Part shown: in pieces, positions 1-8,496 of the stretch
Position numbering within the stretch: position 1 is the stretch's first letter
Layout: each line of letters opens with the position of its first letter
Source of the DNA: Billgrantia ethanolica
Lineage (GTDB): Bacteria; Pseudomonadota; Gammaproteobacteria; Pseudomonadales; Halomonadaceae
Direction of reading: 5' to 3'
NCBI RefSeq assembly: GCF_021404305.1
Contig: NZ_JABFTX010000004.1
Span: 558,001-622,000 of the forward strand
Length of the DNA: 64,000 nt
The notes under the pieces: generated by a model
What the model saw: only the letters and a program-made list of their open reading frames with translations
The model's database searches: none
Told to the model about the DNA's origin: nothing
Program-made: the position numbers and the translations under genes

Positions 1-878
1 CCACCATCATCGGTTTCATCGTCGGGATTGCTCGCCTCTCGCCCAACTGGCTGATCGCCCGGTTGGCCAGCGGCTATATCGAGATATTTCGTAACATCCC
101 GCTGCTGTTGCAGATCTTCTTCTGGTACTTCGCCGTGTTGCGCGCCATGCCTTCGGCACGTGACAGCTACTCCCTTGGCGAGGTGATTTTTCTCAACGTG
201 CGCGGCCTCTACGTGCCCGAGCCGCTGTTCGAGTCGGGGTTTGGCCTGATCCCGCTGGCCCTTGGCATTGCGGTGGTGGCAAGTATCGCGCTGATCATCT
301 GGAACAAGCGGCGGCATGAAGCCACCGGCAAGCGTCTGCCGGCGGGCTGGATCTCGCTGGCCTTGATCGTCGGCCTGCCGCTGTTCGTGCTGCTGGTGAC
401 CGGCGTACCCGTCACCTGGGACGTGCCCGAGCTGCGCGGCTTCAACTTCCGCGGCGGCATCACCATTATCCCCGAGTTCCTGGCTCTGTGGCTGGCGCTC
501 TCGATCTACACGGCGTCGTTCATCGCCGAGATCGTGCGCTCCGGTATTCAGGCGATTTCCCATGGTCAGACCGAAGCGGCCCAGGCGTTGAGCCTGCCGC
601 AGAACCTGGTGCTCCGCCTGGTGGTGGTGCCTCAGGCACTGCGCGTGATCATTCCGCCTCTGACCAGTCAGTACCTCAACCTGATCAAGAACTCCTCGCT
701 GGCCACGGCCATCGGTTATCCCGACCTCGTCTCGGTGTTTGCCGGTACCACGCTGAACCAGACGGGGCAGGCGATAGAGGTCATCGCCATGACCATGGCG
801 GTCTACCTGACCATCAGCCTGCTGGTGTCGATGTTCATGAACTGGTTCAACGCCCGCGTGGCGCTGGTGGAACGCTAG
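1..878 (+). CDS. aapQ: General amino-acid ABC transporter permease, AapQ-like (5' partial)
   Basis: Inner-membrane permease of a polar/general L-amino-acid uptake system. The frame is open from the window edge (first full codon at position 3), so the true start lies upstream; about 291 residues are visible. The visible part begins inside the permease domain (ARLASGYIEIFRNIPLLLQ) and carries the EAA-type cytoplasmic loop near the end (SHGQTEAAQALSLPQNLVLR), the contact site for the ATPase. A long insert between the first helices and the EAA loop is typical of AapQ/BztB rather than of short HisM-type permeases. A second permease follows after 10 bp and an ATPase after that, so this is one operon. 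A periplasmic binding protein gene (aapJ) is expected just upstream, outside the window. The substrate range is inferred from family membership only. Confidence 0.88.
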   Translation, partial: TIIGFIVGIARLSPNWLIARLASGYIEIFRNIPLLLQIFFWYFAVLRAMPSARDSYSLGEVIFLNVRGLYVPEPLFESGFGLIPLALGIAVVASIALIIWNKRRHEATGKRLPAGWISLALIVGLPLFVLLVTGVPVTWDVPELRGFNFRGGITIIPEFLALWLALSIYTASFIAEIVRSGIQAISHGQTEAAQALSLPQNLVLRLVVVPQALRVIIPPLTSQYLNLIKNSSLATAIGYPDLVSVFAGTTLNQTGQAIEVIAMTMAVYLTISLLVSMFMNWFNARVALVER

Positions 879-888
879 GAGAGGCGCC

Positions 889-1989
889 ATGACGACTCAA
901 TACAAGATGATCGAGGCGCGTCCTGCGCCGAGGAACACGGTGGGGCCTGTCGCCTGGTTGCGTGCCAACCTGTTCAGCGGGCCGGTGAACTCCTTTTTCA
1001 CCCTGCTTGGCCTCTATCTGCTCTACCTGCTGCTCACCCCGACGATCCAGTGGGCCATCATCAACGCCGACTGGATCGGCACCTCGCGAGATGACTGCTC
1101 CCGCGAAGGGGCCTGCTGGGTCTTCGTCAGCGCTCGCTTCACCCAGTTCATCTACGGGCTCTATCCGCGCAGCGAGATCTGGCGGGTCGACGTGACCTTC
1201 GCCACTTTCGCCGCGCTGATCGCTTGGCTGGCCATACCGCGGCTGCCCTTCAAGCGCTGGGTGGCGCTGGTCACCCTGGTGGGGTTCCCGGTATTCGCCT
1301 ACTTCATGCTTTACGGCGGGTATTTCGGCCTGCCCGTCGTGCCGACCCACCGCTGGGGCGGACTGATGCTGACCCTGGTACTGGCCGTGGTAGGCATGGT
1401 CGGCGCACTGCCGATCGGTATCTTGCTGGCGCTCGGACGCCGCTCGCAGATGCCCATCGTCAAGAGCTTTTGCGTGGTGTTCATCGAGTTCTGGCGCGGC
1501 GTGCCGCTGATCACCGTGCTGTTCATGGCCTCGGTCATGCTGCCGCTGTTCATGCCGACGGGCGTCAGCGTCGACCGCCTGATCCGCGCTTTCATCGGTA
1601 TCACCCTGTTCCAGAGCGCCTACATGGCCGAGGTCATCCGGGGCGGGCTGCAGGCGATACCCCGCGGCCAAGAGGAAGCGGCGGCGGCGCTGGGCATGAA
1701 CTACTGGATGCGCATGGGCCTGATCGTGCTGCCCCAGGCGCTGAAGATGATGATCCCCGGTATCGTCAACACCTTCATCTCGCTGTTCAAGGACACCACC
1801 CTGGTCATGATCATCGGTCTGTTCGACCTGTTGGGCATCGTCCAGGCGGCGCTGTCGGATTCCCGCTGGCTGGGCTTCGCGCTCGAGGGCTACGTCTTCG
1901 CCGCGTTCATGTTCTGGATCTTCTGTTTCAGCATGTCGCGCTACAGCCAGTACCTCGAGCGGAAGCTGCACACCGGCCATAAGAGATAG
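889..1989 (+). CDS. aapM: General amino-acid ABC transporter permease, AapM-like
   Basis: Second transmembrane subunit of the AapJQMP-type importer, 366 residues. Several hydrophobic helices are visible. A Cys-containing periplasmic loop ([10 protein letters not shown]) follows the first helix, as is usual in AapM/BztC. The EAA loop is at about residues 256-275 ([20 protein letters not shown]). The gene starts 10 bp after the upstream permease stop, with a GGAGAGG-type ribosome site, so the two subunits are probably translated in similar amounts to make a heterodimer. No sign of truncation or frameshift. Confidence 0.9.
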   Translation: MTTQYKMIEARPAPRNTVGPVAWLRANLFSGPVNSFFTLLGLYLLYLLLTPTIQWAIINADWIGTSRDDCSREGACWVFVSARFTQFIYGLYPRSEIWRVDVTFATFAALIAWLAIPRLPFKRWVALVTLVGFPVFAYFMLYGGYFGLPVVPTHRWGGLMLTLVLAVVGMVGALPIGILLALGRRSQMPIVKSFCVVFIEFWRGVPLITVLFMASVMLPLFMPTGVSVDRLIRAFIGITLFQSAYMAEVIRGGLQAIPRGQEEAAAALGMNYWMRMGLIVLPQALKMMIPGIVNTFISLFKDTTLVMIIGLFDLLGIVQAALSDSRWLGFALEGYVFAAFMFWIFCFSMSRYSQYLERKLHTGHKR

Positions 1990-2000
1990 GAATGAGAACA

Positions 2001-2768
2001 ATGACTGAACAAGCAACCAAGGCCGGCACCGAGACCCCCATGGTCGAGATGCGCGGCGTCAACAAGTGGTACGGCGACTTCCACGTGCTGCGCGACATCG
2101 ATCTCGAGGTCAAGCGCGGCGAGCGTATCGTCATCTGCGGCCCTTCGGGCTCGGGCAAGTCGACGCTGATCCGCTGCATCAACCATCTCGAGGAGCATCA
2201 GGCCGGCGAGATCGTGGTCGGCGGCATTCCGCTGACCCAGGACGTCAAGCGCATCGAGCAGATCCGTCGCAACGTGGGGATGGTGTTCCAGCACTTCAAC
2301 CTCTTCCCGCACCTCACCGTGCTGGAGAACTGCTGCCTGGCACCCATGTGGGTGCAGAAGAAGCCGCGGCGCGAGGCCGAGGCGCAGGCCATGAAGTATC
2401 TGGAACGGGTGCGGATTGCCGAGCAGGCGCGCAAGTACCCCGGGCAGCTCTCCGGCGGCCAGCAGCAGCGCGTAGCGATCGCCCGCTCGCTGTGCATGCA
2501 TCCCGAGGTGATGCTGTTCGACGAGCCCACCTCGGCACTCGACCCGGAGATGATCAAGGAGGTGCTCGACGTCATGGTCGAGCTGGCCAACGAGGGTATG
2601 ACGATGCTGTGCGTGACCCACGAGATGGGCTTCGCCAAGACCGTGGCCGACCGCGTGATCTTCATGGATCAGGGGCAGATCATCGAGGAGAACGCGCCGG
2701 AGCCTTTCTTCAACAACCCGCAGTCCGAGCGTACTCAGCTCTTCCTCAGCCAGATCCTCGGTCACTAG
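2001..2768 (+). CDS. aapP: Amino-acid ABC transporter ATP-binding protein, AapP-like
   Basis: ATPase that powers the amino-acid importer, 255 residues from the chosen start. Walker [11 protein letters not shown]-loop [10 protein letters not shown], signature [15 protein letters not shown], Walker [15 protein letters not shown] and the switch His in CVTHEMGFA are all present. An in-frame ATG lies at 1992, but AGGA at 1988-1991 sits directly against it, whereas the ATG at 2001 is 9 nt away; 2001 is therefore preferred. The gene closes the aap operon and is followed by a strong hairpin. Confidence 0.9.
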   Translation: MTEQATKAGTETPMVEMRGVNKWYGDFHVLRDIDLEVKRGERIVICGPSGSGKSTLIRCINHLEEHQAGEIVVGGIPLTQDVKRIEQIRRNVGMVFQHFNLFPHLTVLENCCLAPMWVQKKPRREAEAQAMKYLERVRIAEQARKYPGQLSGGQQQRVAIARSLCMHPEVMLFDEPTSALDPEMIKEVLDVMVELANEGMTMLCVTHEMGFAKTVADRVIFMDQGQIIEENAPEPFFNNPQSERTQLFLSQILGH

Positions 2769-2774
2769 GAGCGA

Positions 2775-2811
2775 GGCTGCCGGGACCGCCTTTCGTTACG
2801 GTCCGGCAGCC
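2775..2811 (+). terminator. Stem-loop after aapP
   Basis: GGCTGCCGGGACCG (2775-2788) pairs with CGGTCCGGCAGCC (2799-2811), with one bulged base and a 10-nt loop. It starts 7 bp after the aapP stop. There is no T-run, so it may act as a 3' stabilising hairpin or a weak terminator rather than a classic intrinsic one. Confidence 0.5.
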
Positions 2812-2866
2812 GCCCATGCCTCGACGAGGCGGTCGGCCTACCGGTGTGGGCGTGACCGCTGGCCGA

Positions 2867-3295
2867 TCAGATGCTGCCTTGAGGCTTGAGGGGCTCGGCG
2901 GGGCGTGTCACGCGGGCACTGCCCAGCACGCTGGGTTCGATCTCGACCGAGCGTGCCTCGCTGGTCCATGCGGCCTGGGAATCATGTACTGCCGGGCGGC
3001 GCTCGAAGGAGCGCGTCATCACGTCGCCGGGGGCGAAGCCCGCCCGGGTGTCGAGATGGTAGGGCAGCAGCGAGATCTCGACGAGCAAGCGCAGGACGAG
3101 GGTCGCGGCCAGCCACAGCCCGGCGCCCACGGCCAGCTCGGGCCAGGTCTGGTACCAGCCGGTGGCAGCGAACCAGGGGGTGCGTGGCAGCAGCCATAGT
3201 GCGGCGGCGACAATCAGCCCCATCTGCAACAGGAGATGGAAGAAGAGCAGGAAGCCGCGGGACATGGGGCGGCGGGGAAACAGAAACTGACGCAT
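2867..3295 (-). CDS. Small two-helix membrane protein of unknown function
   Basis: 142 residues. I do not recognise a family. The N-terminus is basic (MRQFLFPRRPMSRG) and is followed by two hydrophobic segments at about residues 14-36 and 50-72. The remaining half is polar with no motif I can name. GGAGGAG lies a few bases before the ATG on the minus strand, a strong ribosome site that supports a real gene. It faces the aap operon tail to tail, and the histidine-phosphatase gene lies upstream on the same strand about 110 bp away. Plausible function: unknown membrane anchor. Confidence 0.6.
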   Translation of the reverse strand: MRQFLFPRRPMSRGFLLFFHLLLQMGLIVAAALWLLPRTPWFAATGWYQTWPELAVGAGLWLAATLVLRLLVEISLLPYHLDTRAGFAPGDVMTRSFERRPAVHDSQAAWTSEARSVEIEPSVLGSARVTRPAEPLKPQGSI

Positions 3296-3406
3296 CGGGC
3301 TCCTCCCTTGGGCACATCGGCATACGATGAACGTGCCGACATCCCTGCCGACGGTTCGATGCTACCCCAGATCGCGGCCAGCGTCAGCCGATACGTCGGG
3401 AAACGC

Positions 3407-4003
3407 TCACCCTCGGTCGAGCAGGGTGATGCTTGCCGGTAACAGAGCGTCCTGGTCGCGATGCTCTCCGAGCGGACGGCCCGACAGGGCGGTCAACAGG
3501 ATCTGCAGCGGATCGCCGTGGCTCACCAGCAGCACGGTCTCCTGGCGCAGCGATTGCTCCAGCGAGGCGATCACCCCCTGCATGCGAGAGGCGACACTGG
3601 CGACGCTCTCCACGCCATGCTCGCGATGCTCCGGGTCGTGCCCATCAAGCGCCCAGACCTCGGGATAGCGGCTGTCCGGCCCACCTTCAAAATCGCCGAA
3701 GGCACGCTCGCGCAGGCGCGGCTCGGGTTGCAGCGCGAGCCCGAAGTGCGTAGCCACTCGGGTGGCGGTTTCGGTGGTGCGCAGGAAGTCGGAGTGCAGG
3801 ATGCGGGTCGGCGTCGGCCAGCGCCAGTCGGCGAGCAGCGCTTGCAGCTGTGCCTCGCCCCGATGGGAGAGGCCGTACGCCGAGAGCCCCCTGGCCGGGG
3901 TGCTGATGATCAAGTGCCGCTCGTTGGCCTCGCTATGGCCATGCCGCATCAGCAGGTAGCGGTTGTGGCGCGCGCCCGTAGAGAAGTGAAATCGGTTTGA
4001 CAT
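3407..4003 (-). CDS. Histidine phosphatase (phosphoglycerate mutase-like) family protein
   Basis: 198 residues. The catalytic RHG motif is at about residues 19-21 (LLMRHGHSEAN), followed by the phosphate-pocket Arg in SDFLRTTETA, the acid/base Glu in RERAFGDFEGG, and the second catalytic His in LLVSHGDPLQILL. This is the histidine phosphatase superfamily (clan 1); the short length and divergent sequence fit a broad-specificity phosphatase rather than glycolytic GpmA. The gene is divergent from the phn transporter with a 180-bp gap. The substrate cannot be assigned from sequence. Confidence 0.85.
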   Translation of the reverse strand: MSNRFHFSTGARHNRYLLMRHGHSEANERHLIISTPARGLSAYGLSHRGEAQLQALLADWRWPTPTRILHSDFLRTTETATRVATHFGLALQPEPRLRERAFGDFEGGPDSRYPEVWALDGHDPEHREHGVESVASVASRMQGVIASLEQSLRQETVLLVSHGDPLQILLTALSGRPLGEHRDQDALLPASITLLDRG

Positions 4004-4093
4004 CGTCTTGTCACACTACCTAGATTGAAGGTTAGTTTCGTTTGCGATCATGCGGGCTATAGCATGTTCGCTTTCGAGCAGAATAGGCGGGAT

Positions 4094-4132
4094 GCCGGTA
4101 CGGGTCATCCCGTGTCTTGCCGCAAGACCGGC
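4094..4132 (+). promoter_or_regulatory. Compact three-way-junction leader upstream of phnD
   Basis: GCCG (4094-4097) pairs with CGGC (4129-4132) and encloses two perfect hairpins, ACGGG-tcat-CCCGT (4100-4113) and GTCTTG-ccg-CAAGAC (4114-4128). It lies 52 bp before the phnD start, inside the probable 5' untranslated region. I do not recognise it as a named riboswitch. The density of pairing in 39 nt suggests RNA structure, but a role is not shown. Confidence 0.35.
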
Positions 4133-4183
4133 ACACTTGAATCCAATAACTCGAATAACGACAAAGATCAGAGAGACACGCCA

Positions 4184-5185
4184 ATGACAACACCCAAGCC
4201 TTTCGGACGCTCTGCCCTCAATTCTCTGGCCCTGTCCAGCCTGCTGCCTCTGGCGCTGCTGATCTCGGCACAGGCCCAGGCCGATTGCCCCCGCGGTGAC
4301 CTGGACACTCTATTCTGCGACGAGGATGGCGACATGGTCGCCGATCTGCCCGCCGATGAATCCGAGTGGGCCAACCCCGATACGCTGATCTTCGCCTACA
4401 CCCCGGTGGAGGACCCTGCCATCTACTCCGACATCTGGCAGCCCTTCATCGATCATCTGCAGGAGGTGACCGAGCGTAACGTACGCTTCTTCGCCGTGCA
4501 GTCCAACTCGGCTCAGGTCGAGGCCATGCGCAGCGGGCGGCTGCACATTGCCGGCTTCTCCACCGGCCCGACGCCGTTCGCGGTGAATCTGGCCGGCGCG
4601 GTACCGTTCGCCCTGATGGGCTCCGACGACGGTCAGTTCGGCTACACCCTGCAGGTATATACCCACGTCGATTCCGGCATTGACGAGCTGGAGGACCTGC
4701 GCGGCAAGCGGGTGGCGCACACTTCGCCCACGTCGAATTCCGGCAACCTGGCGCCGCGGGCCCTGTTCCCTGAGCTCGGCATCGTGCCCGATGAAGACTA
4801 CGAAGTGGTCTACTCCGGTAGTCATGACCAGTCGATGCTGGGCGTGGTCGCTCGCGACTACGACGCCGCACCGGTGGCCTCCGAGGTAGTGGAGCGCATG
4901 GCCGCGCGGGGGCTCTACGATCCGGACGAGGTCAAGATCATCTACGAAACCGATGCCTTCCCCACCACCTCCTACAACTACGCGCACAACCTCCACCCTG
5001 ACCTTGTCGAGAAGATCAAGGAAGCCTTCTTCACCTTCGATTTCGCAGGCACGGCGCTGGGCGATGAGTTCGAGGGCGTCGACAAGTTCATCCCCATCAA
5101 CTACCAGGAACACTGGGAGATGATCCGCACCATCCAGGCCGCCAACGACGTGCGCTACACCCGCGAGGACCTGGAGCAGGAATAA
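4184..5185 (+). CDS. phnD: Phosphonate/phosphite/phosphate-type ABC transporter substrate-binding protein
   Basis: Periplasmic binding protein of the PhnD family, 333 residues. A signal peptide is visible (hydrophobic LNSLALSSLLPLALLISAQ, cleavage near AQA-DC). The fold contains the family-typical AYTPVEDP, the FSTGPTPFAV phosphate-oxyanion loop and HTSPTSNSGNLAPR. The frame is open from 4025, but the ATG at 4184 is the start that gives a normal signal peptide, and GAGAG lies 8 nt before it. The ATPase and two permeases follow. The ligand may be phosphonate, phosphite, hypophosphite or phosphate; sequence alone does not decide. Confidence 0.88.
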   Translation: MTTPKPFGRSALNSLALSSLLPLALLISAQAQADCPRGDLDTLFCDEDGDMVADLPADESEWANPDTLIFAYTPVEDPAIYSDIWQPFIDHLQEVTERNVRFFAVQSNSAQVEAMRSGRLHIAGFSTGPTPFAVNLAGAVPFALMGSDDGQFGYTLQVYTHVDSGIDELEDLRGKRVAHTSPTSNSGNLAPRALFPELGIVPDEDYEVVYSGSHDQSMLGVVARDYDAAPVASEVVERMAARGLYDPDEVKIIYETDAFPTTSYNYAHNLHPDLVEKIKEAFFTFDFAGTALGDEFEGVDKFIPINYQEHWEMIRTIQAANDVRYTREDLEQE

Positions 5186-5207
5186 CCAGGCGGACTCTGA
5201 AGCCGGG

Positions 5208-5228
5208 GCCCTTGGCAATGCCGAGGGC
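5208..5228 (+). terminator. Intercistronic hairpin between phnD and phnC
   Basis: GCCCTTGGC-aat-GCCGAGGGC, 9 paired positions including one G-T wobble, in the 91-bp gap after phnD. A hairpin in this place is common behind binding-protein genes, where it protects the upstream message and reduces read-through so that the binding protein is made in excess. No T-run. Confidence 0.45.
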
Positions 5229-5276
5229 TCTCCTGTCCCAGAGGGCTTTCCTGTCCCTTCAGCGTGAGGTGGGTGA

Positions 5277-6086
5277 ATGCTGGAAATTGCGAAACTGGTC
5301 AAGCGTTACGGCCGTGACGAGCCGGTGCTCAAGGAGCTGGATCTGAAGGTCGAAGGCAGCAGCGTGGTCTCCATCGTCGGCGCCTCCGGGGCCGGCAAGA
5401 GCACCATGTTGCGCTGTATCAACCGCTTGGTGGAGCCCTCTTCAGGTTCGATCAAGCTCAACGGCACCGAGCTGGTCAACCTGCGCGGGCGCGACCTGCG
5501 CCGTGCCCGGCGCAAGATCGGTATGGTGTTTCAGGGCTTCAATCTGATCGACCGTCTCACGGTGATGGAGAACGTGCTGGCAGGGCGGCTCGGCTACGTC
5601 AATCTCTATCAGGCGATTACCCGCCGCTATCCCCAGAGCGATATCGAGCGCGCCTTCACACTGATGGAACGAGTGGGCATCGCCCACTACGCCAACAAGC
5701 GGGCCGACGAGCTATCCGGTGGTGAGCGTCAGCGGGTCGGCGTGGTGCGGGCGCTGATGCAGGAACCGGAAATCCTTCTCGCCGACGAGCCCACCGCCTC
5801 CCTCGATCCGCGCACCTCCGAGCAGATCATGAAGCTGCTGCAGAGCCTGGCCAGTGAGCTCTCACTGCCGGTACTGATCAACATTCATAACGTGGCCCAG
5901 GCCAAGGCCTACACCGAACGCATCGTCGGCCTGCGCCACGGCAGGATGATCTTCGACGGCGTGCCGGCCGATTTCGGCAAGGAGGCGCTGGACGCCATCT
6001 ACGGCGGCATCGAGACGGCCGAAGACGAGATCACCGAGGAGCCCGGCCGCCCGGCGCAGCAGGGGGTGGCTCATGACTCGACCTGA
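5277..6086 (+). CDS. phnC: Phosphonate-type ABC transporter ATP-binding protein
   Basis: 269 residues. Walker A GASGAGKST, Q-loop VFQGFNLIDRL, the PhnC-typical insert with LYQAITRRYP, signature ELSGGERQRVGVVRAL, Walker B ILLADEPTASLDP and the H-loop His in NIHNVAQA are all present. It energises uptake through the two following permeases. The 3' end overlaps the next gene by 14 bp, so translation is probably coupled. Confidence 0.92.
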   Translation: MLEIAKLVKRYGRDEPVLKELDLKVEGSSVVSIVGASGAGKSTMLRCINRLVEPSSGSIKLNGTELVNLRGRDLRRARRKIGMVFQGFNLIDRLTVMENVLAGRLGYVNLYQAITRRYPQSDIERAFTLMERVGIAHYANKRADELSGGERQRVGVVRALMQEPEILLADEPTASLDPRTSEQIMKLLQSLASELSLPVLINIHNVAQAKAYTERIVGLRHGRMIFDGVPADFGKEALDAIYGGIETAEDEITEEPGRPAQQGVAHDST

Positions 6087-6882
6087 CCAGGCCACCGCGC
6101 CGCGCACCTGGCGCAAGCCGCCCTTCATCGCCAACCCGGTGCTGCGCTATGGGCTGTGGCTGGTGGTGATCGTCTACCTGGTGTGGGCCTTCGGCTCGCT
6201 GCCGTTCAACTGGGCGCGCATCAGCGAGGGCCTGCCACGGGCGGCACGTATCTTCGGCGGCGGCTTTCCTCCCAGCTTCGAGCGCAGCGGGCTGCTGATC
6301 ACCGGCTTCAAGGAGAGTTTCCAGATCGCCATCTTGGCCACCCTGATGGGGGTGGCGCTGTCGATTCCGTTCGCCGTCATGGCGGCCAAGAACGTGGCGC
6401 CCAAGCCCATCTACCTCCTCGGACGGGCGGTGATCATCATCTCGCGCAGCTTCCATCCGGTGATCGTCGCCATCCTGTTCGTGGCAGCGGTGGGCTTCGG
6501 TCCTCTGGCCGGCATCCTGACGCTCACGATCTACTCGATCGGCTTCGTCGGCAAGCTGCTGGCGGAGGAGATCGAGGAGATCGACTGGGGCCAGGTCGAG
6601 GCGATGAAAGCCGCCGGGGCGGGCTACCTGGCGACCCTGATCTACGCCGTGTTTCCGCAGATCCTGCCGCGCCAGGTGGGGCTCTCCATGTATCAGCTCG
6701 ACAGCAACCTGCGCGCCTCGGCGGTGGTCGGCATCGTCGGTGCCGGCGGGATCGGCGGCACCCTGATGAATGCCTTCGGTCGCTACGACTACGATTTCGC
6801 CTTTGCCATCCTGCTCATGATCATCGCCGTGATTCTGGTCAGTGAAGGCATCAGCGGCTGGGTGAGGAAGAAGATATGGTAG
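6073..6882 (+). CDS. phnE: Phosphonate-type ABC transporter permease, first copy
   Basis: 269 residues with about six hydrophobic helices. The PhnE-type cytoplasmic loop is EEIDWGQVEAMKAAGAGYLA, and the end carries the conserved VVGIVGAGGIGGTLMNAF stretch. The start overlaps phnC by 14 bp and the stop overlaps the next permease start by 7 bp (ATGGTAG). Two different PhnE proteins in tandem imply a heterodimeric channel. Confidence 0.9.
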   Translation: MTRPDQATAPRTWRKPPFIANPVLRYGLWLVVIVYLVWAFGSLPFNWARISEGLPRAARIFGGGFPPSFERSGLLITGFKESFQIAILATLMGVALSIPFAVMAAKNVAPKPIYLLGRAVIIISRSFHPVIVAILFVAAVGFGPLAGILTLTIYSIGFVGKLLAEEIEEIDWGQVEAMKAAGAGYLATLIYAVFPQILPRQVGLSMYQLDSNLRASAVVGIVGAGGIGGTLMNAFGRYDYDFAFAILLMIIAVILVSEGISGWVRKKIW

Positions 6883-7685
6883 ATCATGCCGGTGCCCTGG
6901 CCGACCGCGTCTGGCGGCGCTACGACCGCAAGCAGCAGCTGATCCGCTACGGCGTGCTGCTGGTTACCGTGATGGTGGTCTACTGGGCGATACGCGACAT
7001 CGACATCTTCTGGCCGTGGGTGTGGGACGCCCCCAACCAGATCTCGAGTCTGGGTGCGCGCATGTGGCCGCCCGACCCCTCGCGGCTTGCCGCGATCACC
7101 AACGCGCTGCTGGAGACGGTACACATCGCCACCCTGGCGACCCTGCTGACGATCTTCATCGCCCTGCCGGTCTCTTACATCGCGGCCCAGAACACCACGC
7201 CCAACCGCGCCTGCCTGTGGCTGGGGCGCTTCATCCTGGTGGCCAGCCGTTCGGTGAACACCATCATCTGGGCGCTGCTGTTCGTGGCCATCTTCGGTCC
7301 CGGGGTGCTGGCGGGAATATTGGCCATCATGTTTCGCTCCATCGGTTTCATCGGCAAGCTGATGGGTGAGGCCATCGAGGAGATCGACCGTCGCCCGGTG
7401 GAGGCCATGGAAGCCACCGGCGCCTCCAAGGCCAAGGTGATCGCCTATGCCGTCGTGCCCCAGGTGATGCCGGCGTTCTTCGCCATCGTCATCCTGCGCT
7501 GGGACATCAACATCCGCGAATCGACGGTGCTGGGGCTGGTTGGCGCCGGCGGTATCGGGGTGATCCTGCAGGGGGCCATCGACACCTTCGCCTGGCCCAC
7601 GGTGGCCACCATTCTGATCGCCATCGTCGTACTGGTGCTGATCGGCGAGGCAGTGACGGGCCTGCTGCGGCGCAAGGTGCTCTAG
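6876..7685 (+). CDS. phnE: Phosphonate-type ABC transporter permease, second copy
   Basis: 269 residues, a paralogue of the preceding permease: the corresponding loop is EEIDRRPVEAMEATGASKAK and the terminal stretch is TVLGLVGAGGIGVILQGAI. The N-terminus is longer and more polar before the first helix. It is the last gene of the phnDCEE unit. No C-P lyase genes (phnG-M) or phosphite dehydrogenase gene follow, so the imported compound must be used by enzymes coded elsewhere. Confidence 0.9.
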   Translation: MVDHAGALADRVWRRYDRKQQLIRYGVLLVTVMVVYWAIRDIDIFWPWVWDAPNQISSLGARMWPPDPSRLAAITNALLETVHIATLATLLTIFIALPVSYIAAQNTTPNRACLWLGRFILVASRSVNTIIWALLFVAIFGPGVLAGILAIMFRSIGFIGKLMGEAIEEIDRRPVEAMEATGASKAKVIAYAVVPQVMPAFFAIVILRWDINIRESTVLGLVGAGGIGVILQGAIDTFAWPTVATILIAIVVLVLIGEAVTGLLRRKVL

Positions 7686-7785
7686 AAGGCGTCGATGAGG
7701 TGGTGGTTGACCTACCCGGCGCCCCTTGCCATGTTGAACTCGAGGCCCCGTGATGGGGCTCCACTCACTGCATCAAGGAGAGGCT

Positions 7786-8214
7786 ATGACAACGTATATC
7801 GTGGTGGCCGATGCGGCTAGGGCGCGCGTATTCACCCGCGACGCGCTGCAGCTGGAGGAGAAGGAGAGCCTGGTGCACGCCGAAGGGCGGCTGCACGAGG
7901 GAGACCTGGTCACCGGCGAGACGGGAGCCGTCGACGAGTCGACCTCCCATACGCGGCGTTCCAGCCGCGGTGACAGCGTGGCGCTGGACCATGAGGCGGA
8001 AATCTTCGCCAAGCAGATCGCCGAGCGAATCTACAAGGCCCGAGTCGATAACCGCATGGACAAGCTGATCCTCGTCGCGCCGCCCCGCTTCCTGGGCGTG
8101 CTGCGTGACAAGATCGACGGGCCGACCAGCAAGCTGATCATTCACACTCTGGACAAGGATCTCTCCAAGGCGCCGCTGAACGATATCCAGAGAGCCGTCA
8201 GCGACATGCGCTGA
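7786..8214 (+). CDS. Host-attachment-like family protein
   Basis: 142 residues, soluble. It resembles the family annotated as protein required for attachment to host cells (Host_attach): it opens with TYIVVADAARARVF and has a conserved C-terminal half (LILVAPPRFLGVLRD, then HTLDKDLSKAPLNDIQ). A GTG in frame at 7750 exists, but the ATG at 7786 follows AAGGAG at 7775-7780 and gives the standard family N-terminus. The actual biochemical role is not known; the fold recalls release-factor-like or acetyltransferase-like domains, and that is inference. It sits between the phn operon and an MCP gene with no obvious link to either. Confidence 0.75.
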   Translation: MTTYIVVADAARARVFTRDALQLEEKESLVHAEGRLHEGDLVTGETGAVDESTSHTRRSSRGDSVALDHEAEIFAKQIAERIYKARVDNRMDKLILVAPPRFLGVLRDKIDGPTSKLIIHTLDKDLSKAPLNDIQRAVSDMR

Positions 8215-8224
8215 AGCGACCTTA

Positions 8225-8382
8225 GGAAACACTGCACAAATGCCTGCGCGAGCGAATCGCTGCGTTGCGCGGTGCTGGTGCGCCAGCCCGGTCGGAATCC
8301 TCACATATACCCCATATGCTCCGGTTCCTGTGCTCCGTGCGCCTTGCACTTCATCTCGCTCGTCGATTTGTTCAGCGTTTCC
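8225..8382. mobile_element. MITE-like element with IS5-type terminal repeats
   Basis: About 158 bp without coding capacity. The left end GGAAACACTGCACAAAT and the inverted right end GGAAACGCTGAACAAAT match at 15 of 17 positions. CTTA occurs directly outside both ends (8221-8224 and 8383-8386), as expected of a 4-bp target duplication. The ends resemble IS5-family terminal repeats, and no transposase is present, so it would be a non-autonomous derivative. A related end lies at 18619-18661. It occupies most of the 282-bp gap between the host-attachment-like gene and the MCP gene. Confidence 0.6.
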
Positions 8383-8496
8383 CTTAGCCTCGCATTCAAG
8401 CTTGCACTCAAGACAAGGGCGTTCTTGCCGATAGAAGGAGCATGTCTGTGAAGTTTGCTTCGCTGCAACATGCTACCCACTTCAGCGAGAACGCCC

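Noticed and set aside
4004-4183. Pho box in the phnD upstream gap
   Set aside because: No pair of CTGTCAT-like half-sites with the right spacing is present.
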